This document shows, in pieces, positions 1 through 5,672 of a stretch of DNA of 6,498 nucleotides; position 1 is the first letter of the stretch, and every line of letters begins with the position of its first letter. The notes beneath the pieces are model-generated. The model ran no database searches and was not told the origin of the DNA. It saw only the letters and a program-made list of their open reading frames with translations. Both the position numbers and the translations under genes were made by a program. Source of the stretch: Desulfobia sp. (GTDB lineage: Bacteria; Desulfobacterota; Desulfobulbia; Desulfobulbales; SURF-16); the NCBI GenBank assembly GCA_030608985.1, contig JAUWDC010000072.1:1-6498 (forward strand), written 5' to 3'.

Positions 1-51
1 ACGGATTAACAGCTTTTTTCCTTTAATATCAATATCTCTAATATTCTTCAC
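1..51 (-). CDS. pgk: Phosphoglycerate kinase, N-terminal 17 codons (partial)
   Basis: Reading the minus strand from a GTG at 51-49 to the window edge gives VKNIRDIDIKGKKLLIR with no stop. This matches the conserved opening of bacterial phosphoglycerate kinase (M-x-x-I-R-D-x-D-x-K-G-K-x-V-L-I-R, normally followed by VDFNVP). The enzyme transfers phosphate from 1,3-bisphosphoglycerate to ADP in the cytosol, the step after GAPDH. The GTG start is chosen because a purine-rich AAGAGG lies 9 bases upstream and the frame runs into a TGA at 84-82 with no ATG between. It lies 70 bp downstream of the gap stop on the same strand, the common gap-pgk order, so cotranscription is likely. The rest of the gene, including the substrate and nucleotide sites, is outside the window, so intactness cannot be judged. 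Confidence 0.85.
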   Translation of the reverse strand, partial: MKNIRDIDIKGKKLLIR

Positions 52-60
52 AGCCGGACG

Positions 61-66
61 CCTCTT
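61..66 (-). promoter_or_regulatory. Ribosome binding site of pgk (decides GTG start)
   Basis: On the minus strand AAGAGG lies 9 bases before GTG 51-49. It is the only Shine-Dalgarno-like run close to the one plausible start in this frame, and so supports a GTG rather than an ATG start. Confidence 0.6.
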
Positions 67-80
67 TTCAGGTTTTGGGT

Positions 81-122
81 TTCACACTTCACAATTCGTA
101 ATTCGTAATTCGTAATTCACCT
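81..122. repeat. Degenerate 7-bp tandem array (TTCGTAA-type)
   Basis: Six consecutive heptamers read TTCACAC, TTCACAA, TTCGTAA, TTCGTAA, TTCGTAA and TTCACCT. The three central copies are identical and the flanking ones keep TTC plus a related tail. The array fills most of the gap-pgk spacer, and its last base is the first base of the gap stop codon (TGA at 124-122). Seven is not a multiple of three, so this is a non-coding microsatellite-like array. Copy number could vary by slippage and alter the spacing between the two genes. I see no hairpin plus T-run in this spacer, so readthrough from gap into pgk is expected. Confidence 0.75.
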
Positions 123-1324
123 CACACCATCTGCTCGGCAATGGAAACAATACGGTCAGCAAGCAGATTGGTGTAGCTACCCAATTCATTGTCATACCAC
201 CCGTAGATAACAGCCTGGGTAACCGGTACCTGAACAATTTCGTCGCTGCAACCCGTCAGTTTACTGAGATCTACACGAATGGCTGCAGTTCGTGTATGAG
301 TTTCCGTTCCTTCTATGGTCGCCGCTGCAAAAGGCATCCCAATAATATCTGAAGAAACATTCTGCTCAGTAGTGTATTCCAGGTATGGGGAGTTAGCTGC
401 AAAATCAGCATAAATTGAATTAATTTTTTCCCTTTTTATGGGATCAGCAAAATCATCCTGGATATTCACAACAAGAATAATCAAAGAACCGGTTGAGGTG
501 GGGATACGGACAGACTCAGCCATAAAACCAATCTCTTTCATTTCCGGGATAACAAGAACGAGGGCCTTGGCTGCACCAGTGGTTGTCAGGATGATGTTAT
601 TTAAAATACTCCTGTTCTTACGCAGATCCTTAGCTCCTGATTTAGGCATGGCATCCAGAACTTTCTGACTGCCTGTAGCCGCATGGACTGTTACCATGGA
701 AGCGCTCAGAAAGTTTTCAGCACCAATCTGATCAAGAAGAGGTTTCATCATATAAGATAAACAGGTCGTGGTGCAGGAGGCGGCAGAAATAAGGCAGTGT
801 TGCGACGGGATGTAATCCTCATCATTGATACCCATCACTGTTGTCACAGCATCGTCGGGCATATTGAGGCCCTGCGCCTTGATTTTGAAAGGAGCTGACA
901 AAATAACCTTTTCGGCTCCGGCAGCCAGATGGCCCCGGAAAGATCCCCACTTATCATCAGCCGGCGCAGTGGGGTCGGTAAAAGCTCCAGTTGTATCAAC
1001 AACCAGACGGGCATCATTCTCCTTCCAGGCAATATCCTTCGGATTCCTGGCAGAACGAAGAATTTTCACAGGAACACCATTCACCGTCAAGGTGCCGTCG
1101 GCTTCATTCAAATTCTCAATGACACGACCGCCTTTGTAACCATACAGATAATTACCCAGGCGCCCGTAGGAGGAATCTCGCTCTATAGTCGCCGCCAGAT
1201 CTTCCAGGTTTCGCCCTATTTCGCGCCCGGTATTAACGACTATTTCCGAAAAATACTTCCTGCCAACATGATGCCATAATGACAGTTTGCCAATTCGCCC
1301 CAGACCATTTATACCTAACTTCAT
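122..1324 (-). CDS. gap: Glyceraldehyde-3-phosphate dehydrogenase, divergent 400-residue form
   Basis: A cytosolic glycolytic/gluconeogenic enzyme that oxidatively phosphorylates glyceraldehyde-3-phosphate to 1,3-bisphosphoglycerate with NAD(P). The Rossmann motif G-L-G-R-I-G is at residues 7-12. The catalytic Cys184 lies in SAASCTTTC and the catalytic His214 in VTVHAATG. A phosphate-site motif TTTGAAKA spans 247-254, Arg273 lies in RIPT, and the nicotinamide-side Asn379 lies in WYDNELG. About 60 residues longer than typical 330-340-residue GapA, with extra sequence around 33-45 and 115-160. Several usually conserved residues differ. The active-site box has Thr187 where Asn is usual (CTTNC). 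HAAT replaces HSYT, NELG replaces NEWG, and the Asp normally after the second beta strand (IND) is missing (VNTG), which may relax NAD preference. The ATG has AAGGAG 5 bases upstream. Upstream of pgk in the same direction. Confidence 0.93.
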   Translation of the reverse strand: MKLGINGLGRIGKLSLWHHVGRKYFSEIVVNTGREIGRNLEDLAATIERDSSYGRLGNYLYGYKGGRVIENLNEADGTLTVNGVPVKILRSARNPKDIAWKENDARLVVDTTGAFTDPTAPADDKWGSFRGHLAAGAEKVILSAPFKIKAQGLNMPDDAVTTVMGINDEDYIPSQHCLISAASCTTTCLSYMMKPLLDQIGAENFLSASMVTVHAATGSQKVLDAMPKSGAKDLRKNRSILNNIILTTTGAAKALVLVIPEMKEIGFMAESVRIPTSTGSLIILVVNIQDDFADPIKREKINSIYADFAANSPYLEYTTEQNVSSDIIGMPFAAATIEGTETHTRTAAIRVDLSKLTGCSDEIVQVPVTQAVIYGWYDNELGSYTNLLADRIVSIAEQMV

Positions 1325-1329
1325 TTTGA

Positions 1330-1335
1330 CTCCTT
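1330..1335 (-). promoter_or_regulatory. Shine-Dalgarno of gap
   Basis: AAGGAG on the minus strand, 5 bases before the ATG at 1324-1322. It supports the chosen start, which places the Rossmann motif at residue 7 as in the family. Confidence 0.7.
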
Positions 1336-1360
1336 ACGACGAGGTTATCCCTACAGAAGG

Positions 1361-1374
1361 GTATAATACTATAC
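1361..1374 (-). promoter_or_regulatory. Possible gap promoter -10 region with short inverted repeat
   Basis: The 110-bp gap-rmuC spacer contains, on the minus strand, GTATAGTATTATAC, whose GTATA and TATAC arms are complementary around a 4-base centre. It contains two -10-like hexamers (TATAGT and TATTAT). No good -35 element stands at 16-18 bp; a TTGCAG sits too close. A start of transcription for gap-pgk separate from rmuC is plausible but weakly supported. No terminator-like hairpin for rmuC is visible in this spacer either. Confidence 0.25.
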
Positions 1375-1434
1375 TTTGACACTGCAAACTCATACTGAGG
1401 AATATAAAAAAGGGCGAAGGAGGAAGCAAGGAAA

Positions 1435-2838
1435 TTAATTGAAAACCCTGGCCTTTTTATCAATAGGAGTTAATTGTGGGATATCTTTCTGAATTGTTGA
1501 ATCCAATTCATTAAATTTTCTGGCACTGACAAGCACCCTGCTTTCTAAAGACCCTACAGCCCGGTTATATGAATCCACGGCATGATCGAGCTGTTTGCGG
1601 AGATCAGAGAAGTGACCTGTAAAACTGAGCAACCGTCCATGAAATTCTCGACCAAGCTTTCCTATTTTTTCTGCATGTTCTGCGATCTGCTCCTGGCTCC
1701 ACCCATATGAGACAGCACGAAGCAAGGCAATCAGAGTTGTCGGGGTCGCAAGGATAACACGTTGGGAAACACCATATTCAATGAGTTCCGGGTCCTGATT
1801 CAAGGCGGCACTGAAAAAATTCTCCCCAGGAACAAACATGACAACAAACTCAGGTGACGATTGAAACTGTTCCCAATATGATTTACTTCCCAATTGCATT
1901 AAATGGGTTTTCACCTGCCTGGCATGATCCTCCATCCTGGCCTGTCGTATGGAGTCTTCAGTAGCATCCTGCGCTTCAAGATAGGCCTGAAGAGCAACTT
2001 TCGAATCAACAATAATCGTCTTGCCATTAGGCAGATTGATGAGCATATCCGGACGCAGACGGCCTTTTTCACTCTCTACAGACTTTTGCTCAACAAAATC
2101 ACAGTGTGCCAGCATACCGGCCATTTCGACAACACGGCGAAGCTGCATTTCTCCCCACCTTCCTCGCACAGCCGGGGTCCGAAGTGCTTTCACAAGATTT
2201 GCTGTTTCACCCTGTAGCCGTGTCTGGCTCACCGCCATCAATTTAACCTGCTCAGACAACCCGGCGTACGCCTCAACTCTTTCCTTTTCAATTAAATGCA
2301 TATGGGCGTTCACTTTTTCAAGAGAATCATGCAGGGGCTTCACCAAATTATGAATAGCTTCTTTTCGGGAGGAAAGATCACCCTTTGCCTGTTCCTGAAA
2401 CTTTCCCAGAGTTTCCTTGGCAAGATTCAAAAATGATTTGCTGTTATCGAGAAAGATATCTGTTGAAATTGCCTTAAATGATTGGGACAACTCCTTCCTT
2501 GCGTCCTTTAGTAAGGAACACTGTGCCTCATTCTTTTTCCTTTCCTCCTCTATTCGTACTGTCAGCTCAACTTTCTGAACAGCCATGTCCTGCAGCTCTT
2601 TTCGGACATTTTCGATTTCATGTTTTTTCTCCCAGAGGTCCGATTCAAGCCCTGCAACCCTTTCCTCCTTGGCGTTGAGTCTTTCTGCTAAAACAGCCTG
2701 ATCAGCTATCGTTGTCCTGGTTTTCTCATGGAGCCGAAACAGCTTTGTCTTAAAATAAAAAAATGCTATAAGTATGCCTAATACAACCCCAGCGGCGAGA
2801 AAATAATAGTTAAATTCGATGGTTGGTTGAATAGCCAT
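1435..2838 (-). CDS. rmuC: DNA recombination protein RmuC homolog
   Basis: RmuC-family proteins limit DNA rearrangements such as inversions between short repeats. The biochemical role is poorly defined and a nuclease activity is suspected. Residues 10-29 form one hydrophobic membrane anchor, so the protein is probably tethered with its bulk in the cytosol. Residues about 38-210 are Glu/Lys/Gln-rich and read as long coiled coil. The conserved RmuC core follows: VRGRWGEMQL at 224-233, RPDM at 262-265, and IIVDSK at 275-280. The spaced PD...DSK pattern (P263, D264, D278, K280) fits a PD-(D/E)xK-like nuclease centre. FVPGENFF (335-342) and ATPTTLIALL (364-373) are further family blocks. At 467 residues it is full length for the family. 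The ATG is the only start available near the membrane segment. Its Shine-Dalgarno is weak (AGGAAAG, about 11 bases upstream). It is divergent from the sulfite reductase gene and upstream of gap on the same strand. Confidence 0.93.
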   Translation of the reverse strand: MAIQPTIEFNYYFLAAGVVLGILIAFFYFKTKLFRLHEKTRTTIADQAVLAERLNAKEERVAGLESDLWEKKHEIENVRKELQDMAVQKVELTVRIEEERKKNEAQCSLLKDARKELSQSFKAISTDIFLDNSKSFLNLAKETLGKFQEQAKGDLSSRKEAIHNLVKPLHDSLEKVNAHMHLIEKERVEAYAGLSEQVKLMAVSQTRLQGETANLVKALRTPAVRGRWGEMQLRRVVEMAGMLAHCDFVEQKSVESEKGRLRPDMLINLPNGKTIIVDSKVALQAYLEAQDATEDSIRQARMEDHARQVKTHLMQLGSKSYWEQFQSSPEFVVMFVPGENFFSAALNQDPELIEYGVSQRVILATPTTLIALLRAVSYGWSQEQIAEHAEKIGKLGREFHGRLLSFTGHFSDLRKQLDHAVDSYNRAVGSLESRVLVSARKFNELDSTIQKDIPQLTPIDKKARVFN

Positions 2839-2881
2839 ACAGTGCTCAACTTTCCTATATAAAAATTAAAAGCTTGACTAA

Positions 2882-2898
2882 TTAGGAATAATTACTAA
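2882..2898. promoter_or_regulatory. 17-bp near-palindrome, candidate operator
   Basis: TTAGGAATAATTACTAA pairs TTAG with CTAA and AAT with ATT around a single central A. Only one symmetric pair (positions 5 and 13) is mismatched. It lies in the 128-bp divergent spacer between rmuC and the sulfite reductase. It falls between a TTGACT at 2874-2879 and a TAAATT at 2896-2901, which are 16 bp apart. A bound dimeric repressor there would block that promoter. The regulator cannot be named from sequence. Confidence 0.4.
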
Positions 2899-2914
2899 AT
2901 TAAAACATCTAGAT

Positions 2915-2942
2915 TAGACAACAATACTATTATTTTTATAAA
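2915..2942 (+). promoter_or_regulatory. Candidate promoter for the small sulfite reductase
   Basis: TAGACA (2915-2920) and TATAAA (2937-2942) are separated by 16 bp, each matching five of six consensus sigma-70 positions. Transcription would begin near 2949, giving a leader of about 18 bases with GAGGAG at 2955-2960, 6 bases before the ATG. A second candidate, TTGACT (2874-2879) with TAAATT (2896-2901), lies upstream. The surrounding DNA is AT-rich, so chance matches are likely and either or neither may be used. Confidence 0.4.
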
Positions 2943-2966
2943 ATTTCTAACATTGAGGAGTAAATC

Positions 2967-3626
2967 ATGCTGAAAGATGGAGAAAAAGGAGCAATCCTTC
3001 AAAGAGACAAAGAAAGCTACGCCATTGTACCCCATTTCCCCCTGGGGCTGATCACCCCTGACAACCTGCGGAAACTGGCGGATGTTGCTGAAAAATATGA
3101 AATTCCCGTCATGAAAATTACCAGCGCATCTCGAATTGCCATGGTCGGGTTTAAAGAGGATCAGATTGATGATGCCTGGCAAGATCTTGGGATCACCCCT
3201 GGTGCCGCCATAGGATTGTGCATTCGCAGCATTCAAGCATGCCCCGGAACGACACTCTGCCGCCTTGGAAAACAAGACTCCCTCGCTCTTGGCAAAGAGA
3301 TCGATAACCGGTATCACGCCTACAAGCTGCCAAACAAGTTAAAAATAGGTATTTCCGGCTGCTTAAATAATTGCGCGGAAACACCGGTTAAAGATATAGG
3401 TTTTGTTGGAAAAACAAAGGGCTGGACAATTGTGGTTGGTGGTAATGCCGCCTCACGCCCTCAGCTTTCCCAGGAATTGATCAGCGACTTATCAGATAAA
3501 GAGGCACTTGACGTTGCTGACAACATCGTTAAATACTTTGAAAAAGAAGCGAAAAAAAGTGAGCGAATGGGGCGGTTTATTGACCGGATAGGTTTTGACA
3601 CTTTCAAAGAAGCCGTTCTTCCATAA
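2967..3626 (+). CDS. Small assimilatory-type siroheme [4Fe-4S] sulfite reductase
   Basis: Predicted cytosolic siroheme/iron-sulfur enzyme reducing sulfite to sulfide by six electrons, with nitrite as a possible alternative substrate. The iron-sulfur/siroheme signature is complete: C92-X5-C98 in ACPGTTLC, then C132-X3-C136 in SGCLNNC. In this family the last Cys bridges the cluster and siroheme iron. Residues about 17-75 form the ferredoxin-like half (GLITPDNLRKLADVAEKY, then ITSASRIAMVGF), where R56 is a candidate substrate/siroheme-binding Arg. The family's SiR core repeats occur only once, so the protein has about half the usual domain set. At 219 residues it matches the roughly 23-kDa stand-alone enzyme described from Desulfovibrio vulgaris and relatives in methanogens. 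It is far shorter than CysI (about 570) and lacks dissimilatory DsrA/B architecture. The ATG has GAGGAG 6 bases upstream. There is no cys gene or reductase partner beside it, so the electron donor is unknown. A role in detoxification or redox sensing is possible. Confidence 0.85.
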   Translation: MLKDGEKGAILQRDKESYAIVPHFPLGLITPDNLRKLADVAEKYEIPVMKITSASRIAMVGFKEDQIDDAWQDLGITPGAAIGLCIRSIQACPGTTLCRLGKQDSLALGKEIDNRYHAYKLPNKLKIGISGCLNNCAETPVKDIGFVGKTKGWTIVVGGNAASRPQLSQELISDLSDKEALDVADNIVKYFEKEAKKSERMGRFIDRIGFDTFKEAVLP

Positions 3627-3650
3627 TATTTTCAAGTCATATTTTCAAGT
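3626..3650. repeat. Tandem 12-bp direct repeat upstream of the tRNA promoter
   Basis: ATATTTTCAAGT occurs exactly at 3626-3637 and again at 3639-3650, one base apart (13-bp period). The first copy overlaps the sulfite reductase stop codon. The second supplies the first T of the TTGACA -35 box of the tRNA gene. It may be a local duplication, an AT-rich promoter-upstream element or a regulator site. Confidence 0.7.
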
Positions 3651-3677
3651 TGACAATTCACGGCGATTAAGTATATT
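3650..3677 (+). promoter_or_regulatory. Promoter of the CAT-anticodon tRNA
   Basis: TTGACA (3650-3655) is a perfect -35 hexamer. TATATT (3672-3677), five of six to consensus, follows after 16 bp. Transcription would begin near 3684, about 17 bases before the mature tRNA 5' end. This is the most convincing promoter in the window. It shows that the tRNA can be expressed independently of the upstream gene. Confidence 0.65.
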
Positions 3678-3700
3678 AATATGTTTTTCTTACAGAGAAA

Positions 3701-3777
3701 GGGCCTATAGCTCAGTTGGCTAGAGCCACCGGCTCATAACCGGTCGGTCCCTGGTTCGAGTCCAGGTAGGCCCACCA
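3701..3777 (+). tRNA. tRNA, anticodon CAT, probably tRNA-Ile2 (AUA decoder)
   Basis: A complete 77-nt cloverleaf with encoded CCA. The acceptor stem GGGCCTA (3701-3707) pairs with TAGGCCC (3767-3773). The D arm is 3710-3726. The anticodon stem ACCGG/CCGGT encloses loop CTCATAA with anticodon CAT at 3735-3737. The T stem CCTGG/CCAGG surrounds TTCGAGT, and A3774 is the discriminator. CAT is read as initiator Met, elongator Met or, once its C34 is converted to lysidine by TilS, Ile for AUA codons. The initiator is unlikely because the 1-72 pair is a normal G-C and the anticodon stem lacks the three consecutive G-C pairs at its loop end. The C4-G69 and C5-G68 pairs and the GGCTCATAACC core resemble known Ile2 tRNAs more than elongator Met tRNAs. 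The tRNA call is near certain; the Ile2 identity is inference. Confidence 0.95.
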
Positions 3778-4035
3778 TAAAAAATCAGGGTAGCGTGGCA
3801 GGATCCGTGAAAAAACACATAATAAGCAAAAAAAAATTCCGGTGGCAACATACCCCGACTGGACAGTAAATAAATAAAAAAGGTGCAGACTCTCCAAGAC
3901 TGCACCTTTTTTTTATTGTATTTAACCAGCAGCACCCATCATGAAAACAACATACTCACAGAAATCAGCATTGTGTCTCCTGTGACAGAAACTATATATG
4001 GGTAGCATGGACCTTTAAGAGGTGATCCCGGAAAA
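3778..4035. other. Intergenic region between the tRNA and the Nif3-family gene
   Basis: This 258-bp stretch holds no supportable gene. Its first part (3778-3875) is an AT-rich tRNA trailer, the middle holds a strong terminator, and the last 120 bp lead to the Nif3-family start. AAGAGGTGA at 4017-4025 ends 10 bases before the ATG and is a good Shine-Dalgarno. A possible weak promoter is TTGTGT (3971-3976) with TATATA (3993-3998), 16 bp apart, with poor consensus agreement. No integration repeat of the tRNA 3' end is visible here. Confidence 0.6.
3876..3914 (+). terminator. Strong intrinsic terminator after the tRNA
   Basis: GGTGCAG (3882-3888) pairs with CTGCACC (3900-3906). Inside it TCT pairs with AGA around a CCA loop, leaving a two-base AC bulge. 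Eight T residues follow at 3907-3914. Six A residues precede the stem at 3876-3881, extending it by A-U pairs and giving the minus strand a T-run too. It could therefore work in both directions, although the nearest minus-strand gene is far away. It ends the tRNA transcript about 100 bases after the CCA and insulates the Nif3-family cluster. Confidence 0.9.
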
Positions 4036-4869
4036 ATGGCACACTCATTGAAACTCAAGGAGTTTCTTATATTCTTAGACACTATTGCCCCTCTCGATAC
4101 AGCAGAAAAATGGGATAATGTCGGTCTGATGATTGGAAATCCGGCGCAGCATATTACCGGAGTGCTCATCGCGATTGACCCCACACTGGAATTGGTGGAA
4201 GAAGCCATAGACCTAGGTACCAATACCATTATCACCCATCACCCTCTTTTTTTCCATCCGCTGCAATCCATCCGCACTGACACCCCGCTCGGCCATCTTC
4301 TCAAAAAAGCTCTTTCTAATGACATTGCCATAATAAGCTGCCACACCAATCTTGATGTTGCCTTGGGAGGTGTAAGTGATGCCCTTGCCGACGCTCTGAA
4401 TTTGAAAGATCTTGTTCCCTTGACCAGCACAGACCAAGAGCCTTCTCAAGGTTTCGGCAGAGTTGGCTTTCTTTCTCCGCCGATGGACGGGGATGCCTTT
4501 CTCAAGCATGTTACGGATACGCTTCACATTCCTGCACTGCCTATTGCCGGGAAACTTCCAGTCAAAGTATCTCGGGTTGCCGTTTGCGGAGGAAGTGGTT
4601 CAGATTTTGCTGAAAAAGCAGCTCAGGCCGGTGCCCAAATATATATATCGGGAGAAATCAAACATAGTATTGCCAGATGGGCTGAGGAAAACAAGTTCTG
4701 CATTATTGACGCAGGCCATTATGCAACAGAAAACATTATTGTATCAAAACTTGTTAACACCATAAGCTCCTTTGTTTCCGAGGAAAATAGCAGGATTCCT
4801 GTCGTGGCCTCCCAAAAACAAAGAAGCCCCCTGTCATATTTTATTAATAAGCCATCAGGATCCGCTTAA
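4036..4869 (+). CDS. Nif3-like dinuclear metal-centre protein (DUF34/YbgI/YqfO family)
   Basis: A cytosolic toroidal-hexamer family with a two-metal site. Members are often annotated 'GTP cyclohydrolase 1 type 2' but the cellular role is not settled. Family blocks are in order. EKWDNVGLMIG spans 24-34 and ITHHPLFF spans 66-73, with metal ligands H68 and H69. SCHTNLD (101-107) supplies H103 and D107. VAVCGGSGSDF spans 181-191, YISGEIKHS spans 203-211, and DAGHYATE (225-232) carries ligands H228 and E232. All expected metal residues are present. At 277 residues it is the short form, without the roughly 100-residue PII-like insertion of longer homologs such as B. subtilis YqfO. The last 30 residues look like a poorly conserved tail. 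The ATG is supported by GAGGTGA upstream. It is the first gene of a plus-strand run with a zinc-ribbon gene (57 bp on) and an RNase HI-family gene. Confidence 0.93.
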   Translation: MAHSLKLKEFLIFLDTIAPLDTAEKWDNVGLMIGNPAQHITGVLIAIDPTLELVEEAIDLGTNTIITHHPLFFHPLQSIRTDTPLGHLLKKALSNDIAIISCHTNLDVALGGVSDALADALNLKDLVPLTSTDQEPSQGFGRVGFLSPPMDGDAFLKHVTDTLHIPALPIAGKLPVKVSRVAVCGGSGSDFAEKAAQAGAQIYISGEIKHSIARWAEENKFCIIDAGHYATENIIVSKLVNTISSFVSEENSRIPVVASQKQRSPLSYFINKPSGSA

Positions 4870-4914
4870 AAAAATAAAACATATTGTAGTTTTTCATATC
4901 ACACGAACCAGAGA

Positions 4915-4920
4915 AAGGAG
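4915..4920 (+). promoter_or_regulatory. Ribosome binding site that decides a TTG start
   Basis: AAGGAG lies exactly 6 bases before TTG 4927-4929. The first in-frame ATG is codon 21, without a comparable site and inside the conserved coiled-coil start. TTG is therefore the better start for the zinc-ribbon gene. Confidence 0.7.
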
Positions 4921-4926
4921 CACACA

Positions 4927-5649
4927 TTGAAAACAGAGTTAACCCATCTAATTTCACTACAATCAATTGATTTGAACATCAAAAAGATGGATGATGAATT
5001 AAATGTCGGAAATCAAGATATAGAAAAACGAGAAGCTGAAATTTCCTCCAAAAAAGATGAGATTACGTCATGCACTAATCGCATTGAGGAGAATGGAGCA
5101 CGTCGCCGCGAACTTGATGCTGAGCTTGAAGATGGAGCTGTAAAGATCAAGGATCGTCAAACAAAACTAATGAAAGTCCAGACCAACCGCGAATACCAGT
5201 CTCTTCTGAAGGAAATTGAGGATAGCAAAAAATCCACCAAGGACAAAGAAGAAGAAATCATATACCTTATGGAACAAGAAGAGAACCTTCAGAAAAAAAT
5301 CGATGAATTGACCAATCTTGCCCAGGCTGAAGAGGGGCTACTTGCAGAGGAACAGGAGAAGATTACGAAACTGACTGCTGCCATTTTGTCCAAAAAGAAA
5401 AAAATTGAAAAATCCCGTAATACCCAGGCAAAAAAAATACCCGTCCCCCTGAAAAATCGTTACGAACAACTCCGTGACAAAAGAAACGGTATAGCAATTG
5501 TTGGAGTAACAAATGCGGTCTGCCAGGGATGTTTCATGAATATACCCGCTCAGCAATATAACGAGGTTCTCCGTGGAGAGGATCTGATCTCCTGTCCTAC
5601 CTGCCAGAGAATGATGTATTTTCAGGCTGAAGCAGAATCAGAAAAATAA
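4927..5649 (+). CDS. Coiled-coil C4 zinc-ribbon protein (zf-RING_7 / CT398-like)
   Basis: Family proteins have a long antiparallel helical coiled coil joined to a C-terminal zinc ribbon. The chlamydial member CT398 (CdsZ) has been tied to secretion and sigma-54 binding, but no general function is established. Residues 5-165 are Lys/Glu-rich heptad-like helix. VQTNREYQSLLKEIE (84-98) is the conserved mid-helix signature of the family. The ribbon ligands are C199 and C202 (CQGC) and C223 and C226 (CPTC). The spacing and the intervening MNIPAQQYNEVLRGEDLI block are typical. At 240 residues it is normal length. There is no signal peptide or membrane segment, so it is cytosolic. It starts with TTG, lies 57 bp after the Nif3-family gene and 23 bp before the RNase HI-family gene, and is probably cotranscribed with both. 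A nucleic-acid or protein-docking role beside an RNase H is inference. Confidence 0.9.
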   Translation: MKTELTHLISLQSIDLNIKKMDDELNVGNQDIEKREAEISSKKDEITSCTNRIEENGARRRELDAELEDGAVKIKDRQTKLMKVQTNREYQSLLKEIEDSKKSTKDKEEEIIYLMEQEENLQKKIDELTNLAQAEEGLLAEEQEKITKLTAAILSKKKKIEKSRNTQAKKIPVPLKNRYEQLRDKRNGIAIVGVTNAVCQGCFMNIPAQQYNEVLRGEDLISCPTCQRMMYFQAEAESEK

Positions 5650-5672
5650 CCTCTATTACAATAGTTGCCATC

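Noticed and set aside
81..122. CRISPR-like array
   Set aside because: The units are 7 bp and directly contiguous with no spacers, so this is a microsatellite-type array.
438..1279. Plus-strand frames of 76-116 codons opposite gap, and a minus-strand 62-codon frame inside it
   Set aside because: All lie within the strongly supported GAPDH gene, have no family features, and are expected by-products of its codon use.
1233..1463. Minus-strand 76-codon frame spanning the gap start and the end of rmuC
   Set aside because: It overlaps both confirmed genes in another frame and has no domain or start signal that competes with gap's AAGGAG-ATG.
2895..3384. Minus-strand frames of 140 and 63 codons opposite the sulfite reductase
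   Set aside because: They are antisense shadows of a gene with a complete catalytic motif set and a good ribosome binding site. Their translations have no recognisable domain.
3701..3914. tRNA 3' end as an integration site for a mobile element
   Set aside because: No repeat of the tRNA 3' end, integrase or foreign-looking gene is present. The downstream DNA is a terminator followed by housekeeping genes.
3712..3935. Two overlapping minus-strand open frames of 61 and 71 codons reading into the tRNA
   Set aside because: They translate the antisense of the tRNA, giving the familiar artefact string LDSNQGPTGYEPVALAN that recurs wherever this type of tRNA is read backwards. There is no ribosome binding site, and they cross the terminator.
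3941..3985. Possible 14-codon leader peptide before the Nif3-family gene (MKTTYSQKSALCLL)
   Set aside because: It has no Shine-Dalgarno before its ATG, no run of regulatory codons, and no attenuator-like hairpin between it and the gene.
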